A stretch of DNA of 8,362 nucleotides from Methanobacteriota archaeon (GTDB lineage Archaea > Hydrothermarchaeota > Hydrothermarchaeia > Hydrothermarchaeales > JACQPM01). Position numbers and translations under genes: made by a program. Location: NCBI GenBank assembly GCA_016207475.1, contig JACQPM010000002.1:1-8362 (forward strand), written 5' to 3'. The notes under the pieces were generated by a model. The model saw only the letters and a program-made list of their open reading frames with translations. It was not told the origin of the DNA and searched no databases. Below are positions 1-5,690 of this stretch, one piece after another (position 1 is the first letter of the stretch; every line of letters begins with the position of its first letter).

Positions 1-420
1 GTGCAGCGCACGCTGATGCAGCTCCTGGCGGAGATGGACGGCTTCAGCCCCCGCGGTGATGTCCGGATCATAGCGGCCACCAACAGGCCCGATATCCTGG
101 ACGCGGCCATCCTGAGGCCCGGCAGGTTCGACAGGCTCATCGAGATACCCCTCCCCACCTACGAGGGGAGGTTGGAGATCTTCCGGATCCACACCCAGAG
201 GATGAACATGGACCAAGATATAAAGATCGAGAACCTGGCCCAGAGGATCGAGAACTCCTCGGGGGCGGACATAAAGGCCATGTGCACCGAGGCCGGGATG
301 TTCGCCATCCGCGAAGGGAGGGAGTGCGTCACCTTCCAGGACTTCGAGAGGGCGATAGCCAAGGTCCAGGGCAAGATGGAGCAGAAGAAGGAAGAGGCCG
401 CCGGCGTGATGTACACGTAG
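1..420 (+). CDS. pan: Proteasome-activating nucleotidase (PAN), C-terminal part
   Basis: Partial gene; the 5' end lies outside the window and the first GTG is an internal Val codon, not a start. The 139 visible residues are the second half of the AAA+ domain and the helical C domain of a PAN/Rpt-type ATPase. PAN is a cytoplasmic hexamer that unfolds proteins and feeds them into the 20S proteasome. Seen in the sequence: sensor 1 in IIAATNRPD (Asn28 of the visible part), arginine fingers in LRPGRFDR (Arg39, Arg42) and a sensor-2-like GAD (residues 88-90). The protein ends in Met-Tyr-Thr, which fits the hydrophobic-Tyr-X tail that docks into the 20S ring and opens its gate. The Walker A and B motifs would lie upstream of the window. 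The tail argues for a proteasomal ATPase rather than a Cdc48/VAT-type one. The next gene starts 4 bp after the stop on the same strand, so co-transcription is likely. Confidence 0.95.
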   Translation: MQRTLMQLLAEMDGFSPRGDVRIIAATNRPDILDAAILRPGRFDRLIEIPLPTYEGRLEIFRIHTQRMNMDQDIKIENLAQRIENSSGADIKAMCTEAGMFAIREGRECVTFQDFERAIAKVQGKMEQKKEEAAGVMYT

Positions 421-424
421 GCCC

Positions 425-1951
425 ATGCCCTTAGATCTGACCGTATACGACGGCGCCAGGACCGTAGGCGGCAACAAGATCCTCCTGGACTTCGACGGCC
501 ACAGCGTCTTTTTCGACTTCGGGATTAACTACAAGCGGATGGGGGAGTTCTACGAGGAGTTCCTCCAGCCGAGGTCGGGCCGGGGGATCCACGACTTCCT
601 CAGGATGGAGCTCGTCCCGAGGCTCGGCATCTACCGGGAGGACCTGACGCCCTCCGACCTCATGCTCCCTGCGCCCAAGAGGGTTGAGGCGGTCCTCCTC
701 TCCCACGCCCACATGGACCATGCCGGCTGCATAGGCCTCCTCAGGCAGGATATAAAGGTCTGTGCATCCCCTATCACCGCCGCCCTCTTGAAGGCGATGC
801 GGGACTGCGGGCGAGGTGATATAGAGGCGGAGATCGCCTACCTGGGCGCCAGGAAGAGGGCAGAGGGGGAGCCCAGGGTGGTGGAGGCCGAGGACCGGGG
901 GAGGACGCCCTACAGGGGGAGAGATTTTGCCTTGACAGGGCCCCTGCCGGAGGGGCTCCCGGCCTTCTGGTCCCACTCCCCAAAGAGGAGAGGCCTCGTC
1001 GCAGGAGCCTTGGCTCCTGCGGTCGAGACTTTCTCTTTCAGGCTGGAGGCGTACCCGGTGGACCACTCCATCTACGGGGCCACGGCCTTCGCCGTGGAGA
1101 CATCCGCCGGCTGGGTCGTCTATACCGGGGACATAAGGGTCCATGGAAAACACGCCCCTGAGACCGAGGCCTTCGTGCGGTCCGCGGCCAGGCTGAGGCC
1201 CAAGGTCCTCGTCATGGAAGGGACAAAGGCTGGGCGGGAGGGAAACGAGCCAACCGAGGAGGAGGTCCGCAGGAACTGCCTCGGTGCCGTGGAGGCAGAG
1301 GAGGGGCTCGTGGTGGCCGATTTCTCTCCAAGGAACTTCGAGCGGCTGGAGACCTTCCTCAGGATCGCCCGGGAGACTGGGCGGAGGATGGCTGTGCTCC
1401 CCAAAGATGCCTACCTCCTGGACGCCCTGGGGCTGGTGGATGGGGTGGACAGGATGGGGGAGCTCCTCATCTACAGGGACCTGAAGGCCCACCGGGATGG
1501 GTGGGAGGCGGAGGTCCTGAATAAATTCGGCGAGAAGCTGGTGGACCCCAGGGAGGTCGGGAGGAGGGCGGAGGAGTACATCCTGGCCTTCAGCTTCTGG
1601 GACCTGAAGAACCTCCTCGATATAGAGGCCAAGGGGGGACGGTACATCTACTCCAGCAGCGAGGCCTACACCGAGGACCAGGTGATAGACTTCCAGCGCC
1701 TCCACAACTGGCTCAGGTACATGGGGCTGGAGGTCGTGGGCTTCGAGGTGGTGGATGGACGGCCCCGCTTCCAGAAGGGCTTCCACGCCTCGGGCCACGC
1801 CTCGGCGGAGGAGCTCCTGGCGATAGCCAGGGCCATCGACCCCGAGATACTGGTGCCGGTCCACACCGAGGACCCCAACTTCTTCGCCGAGCACCTCCCA
1901 GATATTGGGGTGCTCATCCCCACCCGGGGGGAAAGGGTGAGGATCGGCTAA
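425..1951 (+). CDS. MBL-fold/beta-CASP hydrolase, RNase J-like
   Basis: A 508-aa metallo-beta-lactamase-fold protein, probably a zinc-dependent ribonuclease of the beta-CASP/RNase J-CPSF superfamily. The metal-binding motif is SHAHMDHAG (His94, His96, Asp98, His99). Further likely ligands are His214 in PVDHS and Asp236 in YTGD. Near the C terminus, HASGHAS (His454, His458) and PVHTE (His480) resemble the late beta-CASP motifs of RNase J. Residues 35-85, with FYEEFLQPR and GIYRED, form an insert that canonical RNase J lacks, so this may be a related but separate, poorly characterised archaeal subfamily. No symbol is given for that reason. The ATG lies 4 bp after the PAN stop. There is no strong Shine-Dalgarno, only a GTGAT about 15 bases upstream, which fits translation coupled to PAN. 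The stop TAA overlaps the stop of the convergent KH gene. RNA is the inferred substrate; exo- or endonuclease mode cannot be told from sequence. Confidence 0.8.
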   Translation: MPLDLTVYDGARTVGGNKILLDFDGHSVFFDFGINYKRMGEFYEEFLQPRSGRGIHDFLRMELVPRLGIYREDLTPSDLMLPAPKRVEAVLLSHAHMDHAGCIGLLRQDIKVCASPITAALLKAMRDCGRGDIEAEIAYLGARKRAEGEPRVVEAEDRGRTPYRGRDFALTGPLPEGLPAFWSHSPKRRGLVAGALAPAVETFSFRLEAYPVDHSIYGATAFAVETSAGWVVYTGDIRVHGKHAPETEAFVRSAARLRPKVLVMEGTKAGREGNEPTEEEVRRNCLGAVEAEEGLVVADFSPRNFERLETFLRIARETGRRMAVLPKDAYLLDALGLVDGVDRMGELLIYRDLKAHRDGWEAEVLNKFGEKLVDPREVGRRAEEYILAFSFWDLKNLLDIEAKGGRYIYSSSEAYTEDQVIDFQRLHNWLRYMGLEVVGFEVVDGRPRFQKGFHASGHASAEELLAIARAIDPEILVPVHTEDPNFFAEHLPDIGVLIPTRGERVRIG

Positions 1952-2514
1952 CCCTCCCTCCTCAGCCCCCGCCCCTTCCAGATTGAGAGCCTCTTCTCCT
2001 TCAGCTCCCTGGCCTTCTCCTCCAGGACCTTGTAGACGACGCCGTGGGGTGCCCCCCTGGCGAGCATGACTATGCCTTCCTTGGCGGCCGCAACCTCGTC
2101 CACGGTCCCTACGAGGACCACGTCCTTCCCGCCCACCGATACGTGGCAGCCCGTCGCCTCCTCTACGAAGCGGCGTGTCTTCCCGCCCTCCCCTATTATA
2201 CGCCCCTTCTGCCGCAGGAGGGCCTTCTCGGACCTGCCCACTATATCCTCCAGCTCGATGATCTCCATCACGTACTCGTCAGTGGCCAGGAGGAGGGCCT
2301 TGGTCGGGTTCATCCCCCTCCCCACCGCCTTGACGATGTCCCGCCCCTTCCACTCCGCCAGGACGTCCTCCCCCCTATTCTCGATGGTGACGACGCCCTC
2401 CTTGGCGTCGATGACCAGCCCCACCCCCAGCCTCTTCTCGATCTCCTGCTTCGTCCCTCCATCCGTACCTATGAGTACGGCCACCCGGCTCAGGGGGATC
2501 CTTACATACTCCAT
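1948..2514 (-). CDS. KH-domain RNA-binding protein, Dim2/Pno1 type
   Basis: A 188-aa protein with two KH domains. KH1 covers about residues 4-60 with GXXG as GTDG (16-19). KH2 covers about 98-150 with GEGG (108-111). Between them is a GRGMNPTKALLL stretch (65-76), and the C-terminal tail is basic. This arrangement is that of archaeal homologues of eukaryotic Dim2/Pno1, which binds the 3' end of small-subunit rRNA and, in eukaryotes, works with Nob1 and Rio1 in late maturation. The gene is the last of aIF1A - rio1 - KH, an order seen in many archaea, which supports the role. It starts 13 bp inside the end of rio1. A strong Shine-Dalgarno (GGAGGGTGA, 4 bases before ATG) lies in rio1 coding sequence, so translation need not rely only on coupling. 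Cytoplasmic; no membrane segments. Confidence 0.88.
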   Translation of the reverse strand: MEYVRIPLSRVAVLIGTDGGTKQEIEKRLGVGLVIDAKEGVVTIENRGEDVLAEWKGRDIVKAVGRGMNPTKALLLATDEYVMEIIELEDIVGRSEKALLRQKGRIIGEGGKTRRFVEEATGCHVSVGGKDVVLVGTVDEVAAAKEGIVMLARGAPHGVVYKVLEEKARELKEKRLSIWKGRGLRREG

Positions 2515-3293
2515 CTCTTCACCCTCCTGCAGTCCGTGATGTACCTCAACATCTCCCCCTCGTCCACCTCCAGGTAGCTGCGGAAGTAATTGGCCATGTT
2601 CCTGACATCGGCCCTCAGGAACTCCTGGGCCTGGGGGTGCTCTATGACGACCGCCTGCGAGAGATCGATTATGTATGGCGTGCCGTCCCTCATCAGGATG
2701 TTGTACTCGCTCAGGTCCGCATGGACAAGGCCCGCCCGGCAGTAGAGGGCCCTCATGTACCCGAGGACCTTTCTGTAGAGCCTATCGGGCTCCTCCGGGA
2801 AGACGTGCTTGAGCATGGGCGCCGGTTCCTCGCCCTTGCCTATGAACTCCATCACCAGGACGTTGTTCTTGTAGGCGATGGGCATCGGGACCTTCACCCC
2901 CGCCTCCAGAGCCCTTTCCATGTTCTTGAACTCCTTCTTCACCCACGTGTATACCACGGACCTCGTGGAGCGCTTGACCCCTTTGAACCGGTAGTCCCCG
3001 TCTATGTACTTGAGCATGGCACGGTAGTTGCGCGTCCCGACGAGGTGGATCTTCACCGCCAGCGGCTCTCCGCCCTTCCCATAGCCCTTCAGGACGTTGG
3101 CCTCCTTCCCGGTCTTGATGACGCCGTAGAGGAGGTCTATCACCCCCCGGTTGGCCAGGTCGTAGAGGGTGAGGAGGGTGGCCCTGTCGAAGACCTCAGT
3201 GGCCACCTGGCGGTCCTCGACGCCCTTGATCCTCTTCCTGGCAGCGTCGATCTTCCTGTCGAGGCGCGAGAGCCGCTCTTCCAGCCTACCCAA
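2502..3293 (-). CDS. rio1: RIO1-type serine/threonine protein kinase/ATPase
   Basis: 263 aa counted from a TTG start at 3293. RIO1 is an atypical kinase/ATPase that associates with the small ribosomal subunit during its final maturation. Seen: nucleotide-binding loop IKTGKEANV (59-67), ATP-anchoring Lys81 in AVKI, catalytic loop LVHADLSEYNIL (189-200; Asp193, Asn198) and metal-binding Asp210 in IIDLSQAV. The STGKEANV-like loop and LVHADLSEYN are hallmarks of RIO1 rather than RIO2, and the winged helix of RIO2 is absent. The open frame continues upstream of 3293, but there it lies inside the aIF1A gene in another frame and resembles no kinase. TTG begins 2 bp after the aIF1A stop, with AAGGGG about 10 bases before it. 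Homology starts at once, at residues 2-10. The N-terminal helix (residues 1-25) is rich in Arg and Lys. The 3' end overlaps the KH gene by 13 bp. Confidence 0.93.
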   Translation of the reverse strand: MGRLEERLSRLDRKIDAARKRIKGVEDRQVATEVFDRATLLTLYDLANRGVIDLLYGVIKTGKEANVLKGYGKGGEPLAVKIHLVGTRNYRAMLKYIDGDYRFKGVKRSTRSVVYTWVKKEFKNMERALEAGVKVPMPIAYKNNVLVMEFIGKGEEPAPMLKHVFPEEPDRLYRKVLGYMRALYCRAGLVHADLSEYNILMRDGTPYIIDLSQAVVIEHPQAQEFLRADVRNMANYFRSYLEVDEGEMLRYITDCRRVKRWSM

Positions 3294-3295
3294 GG

Positions 3296-3547
3296 CTATA
3301 TGACCCCTTGGTTGATGAGCCGGTCCACCTGGGGCTTCGTGTACCTCCAGAGGATGTCCCCCTTGGAATCCCCCTGGACGGCCCAGGGCTTCACTATCAC
3401 CACGTCCCCCTCCTTGATCCAGATCCTCCGCCTTATCTTCCCTGGGATCCTGCAGATCCGGAGCTTGTTGTCCTTGCACCGGACCTTCATCTTGCTGGCC
3501 CCCAGCATCTGCTCCACGATGCCGAAGACCTCGTTCTCCCGGGGCAT
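3296..3547 (-). CDS. eif1A: Translation initiation factor aIF1A
   Basis: An OB-fold initiation factor, homologous to eukaryotic eIF1A and bacterial IF1, which binds the A site of the small subunit during start selection. From the ATG at 3547 it has 83 aa. The OB core is unmistakable: EVFGIVEQMLGASKMKVRC, then RICRIPGKIRRRIWIKEGD, then VVIVKPWAVQ, then DILWRYTKPQVDRL. Family members are usually about 95-110 aa with a basic N-terminal tail. Here the reading frame upstream of the ATG is open and encodes EEEQPELRRLR, which looks like that missing tail. A CTG at 3583 (AAGGAGG, then 7 bases) could start a 95-aa form. The ATG has its own GGAGG six bases upstream, so both starts are possible. First gene of the aIF1A - rio1 - KH operon. 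Confidence 0.93.
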   Translation of the reverse strand: MPRENEVFGIVEQMLGASKMKVRCKDNKLRICRIPGKIRRRIWIKEGDVVIVKPWAVQGDSKGDILWRYTKPQVDRLINQGVI

Positions 3548-3583
3548 CCTGAGCCTCCGAAGTTCTGGTTGTTCCTCTTCCAG

Positions 3584-3597
3584 TCTAATTCCTCCTT
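3584..3597 (-). promoter_or_regulatory. Shine-Dalgarno placed for a CTG start of aIF1A
   Basis: On the minus strand AAGGAGG (3597-3591) is followed by AATTAGA and then CTG at 3583, in frame with aIF1A. The 7-base spacing is ideal, and no ATG, GTG or TTG lies at that distance. A further in-frame non-standard codon, ATT at 3589, sits too close to the motif. The later ATG at 3547 has a second motif, GGAGG followed by CTCAGG. Which site is used cannot be settled from this sequence alone. Confidence 0.5.
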
Positions 3598-3617
3598 CCA
3601 GTCGGCGCTGAAGATTT

Positions 3618-4607
3618 TTACGCGCCCAACTTATAACCTTTTCCTTCCAGATGCCGCCGGACTGGTTCCAGGAGCTCCCCCATGTAGCCGGCGGCAGTTT
3701 CCTTCATGTCCTGGGGGTGGACGGCGTTCTTCAGATAGGCCTCCTCCAGCATGGCGTAGCTCTCGAACTCCAGGTCCCCGCCGAACTTGGCAGGGCGTTT
3801 TATAACCACTTTACCCACGGCCCTGAAGATGTGGTGCTTGTATATCTCCAGGACAGGGTTCCGCTCCAGCTCCCCCATGGGGCAGAAGGCCTTCCTGAGC
3901 TTCCTCCTTATCTCTTCCTGACCGTCGTCCACCGATAGGAAGTTCATCTTGGAGGAGGACATCTTCTCGTCCCCGTCCAGGCCGTGGATTATGGGGATGT
4001 GGAGGCAGACGGGCGCCTTGTACCCCAGCCCTGGGAGGTTCTCCCTCGCCAGCATGTGGATCTTCCTCTGGTCTATGCCCCCCACCGCCAGGTCCACGCC
4101 CAGGGTGGCCATGTCTATGACCTGCATCAGCGGGTATATCACCCTGGCCACCTTCGGGTCTTCCTCCGCCCTTCCCACCAGGTCCATGGAGCGCCGGGCC
4201 CTCAGGAGGGTGGTCTCCAGCGCCAGGCGCTGGACGTTGAGGAAGTAGTCTCCCTGGAGCTGCATCTCCGATCCCAGGACGAACCTGGTCCTCCCAGGGC
4301 TCAGCCCCATCCCTATGAAACACTCCTTGTTGAACTCGGCGGTCCTGGCGATCTCCTCCAGGCTTCCCTTTCCATTCAGGTAGGCGTGTAAGTCCGCCAA
4401 TAGGACCGTGACCTCGAAGCCGGCCCCCTGGAGGTCTATGAGCTTGTTCACGGTGATGGCGTGGCCCAGGTGGATCTTGCCGCTGGGCTCGTAGCCCGCG
4501 TAGGCCGTGGGCTGGGCCTTCTCCTCTAGGAGGCGGCGCAGCTCCGCCCTGGTCACCACCTCCTCCGTGCCCCTCTCCACGAGGGAGAGACGCTCCTGGA
4601 GCTCCAT
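3618..4607 (-). CDS. tyrS: Tyrosyl-tRNA synthetase, archaeal type
   Basis: A 329-aa class I aminoacyl-tRNA synthetase that charges tRNA-Tyr with tyrosine. The HIGH signature is HLGH (46-49) within YAGYEPSGKIHLGHA, and KMSKS is KMSSS (215-219). Tyrosine-pocket landmarks are Tyr36, YPLMQVID (158-165) and VGGIDQRKIHMLARE (175-189). The sequence follows the archaeal/eukaryotic TyrRS pattern closely, as in the Methanocaldococcus enzyme, including PVCLHIP and KRPAKFGGDLEFESYAML in the C-terminal anticodon-binding region. It lacks the S4-like C-terminal domain of bacterial TyrRS, as expected. The ATG at 4607 has no Shine-Dalgarno and lies about 30 bp from a TATA element, so the mRNA is probably leaderless. 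The 3' end is followed by aIF1A on the same strand; readthrough is possible, but aIF1A seems to have its own promoter. Confidence 0.97.
   Translation of the reverse strand: MELQERLSLVERGTEEVVTRAELRRLLEEKAQPTAYAGYEPSGKIHLGHAITVNKLIDLQGAGFEVTVLLADLHAYLNGKGSLEEIARTAEFNKECFIGMGLSPGRTRFVLGSEMQLQGDYFLNVQRLALETTLLRARRSMDLVGRAEEDPKVARVIYPLMQVIDMATLGVDLAVGGIDQRKIHMLARENLPGLGYKAPVCLHIPIIHGLDGDEKMSSSKMNFLSVDDGQEEIRRKLRKAFCPMGELERNPVLEIYKHHIFRAVGKVVIKRPAKFGGDLEFESYAMLEEAYLKNAVHPQDMKETAAGYMGELLEPVRRHLEGKGYKLGA
3631..3643 (-). promoter_or_regulatory. TATA/BRE-like promoter of the aIF1A-rio1-KH operon
   Basis: The minus strand reads GAAAAGGTTATAA: a purine-rich BRE-like element followed by a TATA-like core. 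Transcription would be expected to start about 25 bp downstream, near 3608. That leaves a leader of about 25 nt to the CTG candidate or about 61 nt to the ATG of aIF1A. The element lies within the last codons of tyrS (ending ...GKGYKLGA), so promoter and coding function share the same bases. Confidence 0.5.
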
Positions 4608-4633
4608 AGCGGGCTTTCTATCTTGGGGGATGC

Positions 4634-4645
4634 GTATAAAGGTTT
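4634..4645 (-). promoter_or_regulatory. TATA/BRE-like promoter of tyrS
   Basis: The minus strand reads AAACCTTTATAC. The TATA-like core is centred near 4638, so initiation is predicted near 4612, within a few bases of the tyrS ATG at 4607. The sequence between (TAGAAAGCCCGCT) has no Shine-Dalgarno. This is the usual pattern of a leaderless archaeal gene. Confidence 0.6.
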
Positions 4646-4683
4646 CTTACTGGGGGTGGAGGCCTTTGGCTTAAGGGCCCTCC

Positions 4684-4715
4684 GTTAATTTTTTATTTGC
4701 CGGAGGGGAGGTGGG
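4684..4715 (+). promoter_or_regulatory. AT-rich promoter element and Shine-Dalgarno of the 148-aa gene
   Basis: GTTAATTTTTTATTT (4684-4698) is the only AT-rich block upstream of this gene. It is followed by GGAGGGGAGGTGGGG (4702-4716), a strong purine-rich ribosome-binding region two bases before ATG 4719. If the AT block is the TATA box, initiation about 25 bp on would cut into the Shine-Dalgarno. The true TATA may instead be the weaker GGCTTAAGG near 4668, with the AT block at the start site. The ribosome-binding site is certain enough to fix the ATG; the promoter is not. Confidence 0.45.
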
Positions 4716-4718
4716 GCC

Positions 4719-5165
4719 ATGCCGGCCATCGAGAGGGCGAAGACCAAGGAAGAGGCGGAGATGGAGGAGCTCCTGGAGGTGAGGAGGGACAATATAGCCA
4801 ACCTGGAGCGGATGGTCTACGCCTGCATCTTCCAGGTGGATGCCCGTCTGGACCCCCCGCCGGGGGATCTGGAGATAACCTTCTGCGTCGGCAATTTCTC
4901 CATATTCGAGTTGGAGCTGAAAGCTCTGCGGGGCGACGTGACGGTGAACGGCGGGGCGGCGGGGGGCTTCCTGGACGAGAAGGGGTACAGGCTCCCCCGG
5001 CAGTCCATCAGCCTCGTCAAGACCGCCTGTACCCTGAGGCTAGGTGACAGGGAGGTGCTCCTCCAGGATAGGTTCTTGAAGGTGGGGGTAGCGATGAGGG
5101 GCACCTTCGTGGGGCCCAGGACCGTGGAGCGGTCGGGGTCCTTGGGCTACACTTTCTTTCTCTAG
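4719..5165 (+). CDS. Unrecognised 148-aa protein with acidic helix and beta-rich domain
   Basis: I do not recognise this protein. It has no signal peptide or membrane segment, so it is probably cytoplasmic. Residues 1-32 are rich in Glu, Lys and Arg and should form a helix (AKTKEEAEMEELLEVRR). From about residue 33 the pattern becomes short alternating hydrophobic strands separated by Gly and Asp turns: ACIFQVDARL, LEITFCVGNFSIFELELKAL, DVTVNGG, then LRLGDREVLLQDRFLKVGVAMRG. This suggests a beta-sandwich or barrel of about 110 residues. Cys36, Cys56 and Cys104 are spread out and form no zinc motif. The start is well supported by GGAGGTGGGG just upstream. The gene is divergent from tyrS and followed after 36 bp by the PIN gene, which seems to have its own promoter, so they need not form an operon. 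Codon use matches its neighbours, with GC-rich third positions and AGG for Arg, so a real gene is likely. Confidence 0.75.
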   Translation: MPAIERAKTKEEAEMEELLEVRRDNIANLERMVYACIFQVDARLDPPPGDLEITFCVGNFSIFELELKALRGDVTVNGGAAGGFLDEKGYRLPRQSISLVKTACTLRLGDREVLLQDRFLKVGVAMRGTFVGPRTVERSGSLGYTFFL

Positions 5166-5180
5166 AAAACTTTTTAATCT
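5166..5180 (+). promoter_or_regulatory. TATA-like promoter of the PIN-domain gene
   Basis: GAAAACTTTTTAATC combines an A-rich BRE-like part and a TTTTTAAT core centred near 5174. Initiation is predicted near 5200, next to ATG 5202, so the mRNA should be leaderless. It directly follows the stop of the 148-aa gene, and its T-tract could also end that gene's transcript. Confidence 0.5.
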
Positions 5181-5201
5181 CGGCCTTAGAGTTCTATCTG
5201 C

Positions 5202-5690
5202 ATGTACGGAAAGAGCCCGGGCGTGATGAGGGTCGTGTTGGACTCGGACTTTCTGATCACGCTGATGGACGAGAAGGACAAGTACAACAAGGATTCGCTA
5301 TACGTCCTCCACGCCCTCCAGAAGGTCCCCCACGTGGAGATCGTCCTGGACTGCGTCATCAACGAGGTCATCTCCATGCTCTCCAGGCGGTATGGTGGGG
5401 AGGGCGGCGAAGGGGACTTCCACAGGGCCCTGAGCTTCATCGAGGAGAAGATCCCCAAGGCCAGGATCGTATGGATCTACCCGAAGGTCCCGGAGCACTA
5501 CGACAGCATCATCAAGGTCATGAAGAAGTACAGGGGCAAGCTGAACTTCCACGACGCCATGATCGTCATAATGATGTTCAACTCCAACATTGAGCATATA
5601 ATCAGCCTGGACAAGGACTTCGACGCCGTGAGCGGGGTAAAGCGCATAGACCCGGGGAAGATAGACCAGTTCGTGGGGGGGCGGAGGTGA
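5202..5690 (+). CDS. PIN-domain protein, putative VapC-like ribonuclease
   Basis: A 162-aa PIN-fold protein. PIN nucleases use a cluster of acidic residues to bind Mg/Mn and cut RNA. The expected positions are filled: Asp14/Asp16 in VVLDSDFLI, Glu55 in CVINEVISML, Asp118 in LNFHDAMIVIMM and Asp137/Asp139 in IISLDKDFDAV. There is no zinc ribbon, so it is not a typical Nob1. ATG 5202 is chosen because it fits a leaderless transcript from the TATA element at 5166-5180. GTG 5223 or ATG 5226 would start the protein directly at the PIN core (MRVVLDSDF) but has no Shine-Dalgarno. No small antitoxin-like gene is next to it; the upstream 148-aa protein does not look like a DNA-binding antitoxin. It may therefore be an orphan PIN protein with a housekeeping role. 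The stop TGA is directly followed by the stop of the convergent nmd3. Confidence 0.82.
   Translation: MYGKSPGVMRVVLDSDFLITLMDEKDKYNKDSLYVLHALQKVPHVEIVLDCVINEVISMLSRRYGGEGGEGDFHRALSFIEEKIPKARIVWIYPKVPEHYDSIIKVMKKYRGKLNFHDAMIVIMMFNSNIEHIISLDKDFDAVSGVKRIDPGKIDQFVGGRR

Noticed and set aside
431..1894. A long 487-codon open frame on the minus strand opposite the beta-CASP gene
   Set aside because: It is an antisense shadow made possible by GC-rich codons. Its translation is rich in Pro, His and Gly with no domain, while the plus strand shows clear metal-binding motifs.
3294..3479. N-terminal extension of RIO1 to an ATG at 3479
   Set aside because: These bases encode aIF1A in another frame, and the extension (rich in Gly, Pro and Gln) resembles no kinase. 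TTG 3293 fits the homology and gene spacing.
2637..3611. A long 324-codon open frame on the plus strand opposite rio1 and aIF1A
   Set aside because: Low-complexity translation without motifs; the minus strand carries complete kinase and initiation-factor motifs.
5202..5690. PIN protein as Nob1, partner of the Dim2-type KH protein
   Set aside because: Archaeal Nob1 carries a zinc ribbon with CxxC pairs after the PIN domain. This protein has one Cys and no such ribbon.
4719..5690. The 148-aa gene and PIN gene as a toxin-antitoxin pair
   Set aside because: The upstream protein is larger than usual VapB antitoxins and lacks a recognisable DNA-binding fold. A 36-bp gap with a separate TATA-like element lies between, and the PIN mRNA looks leaderless.
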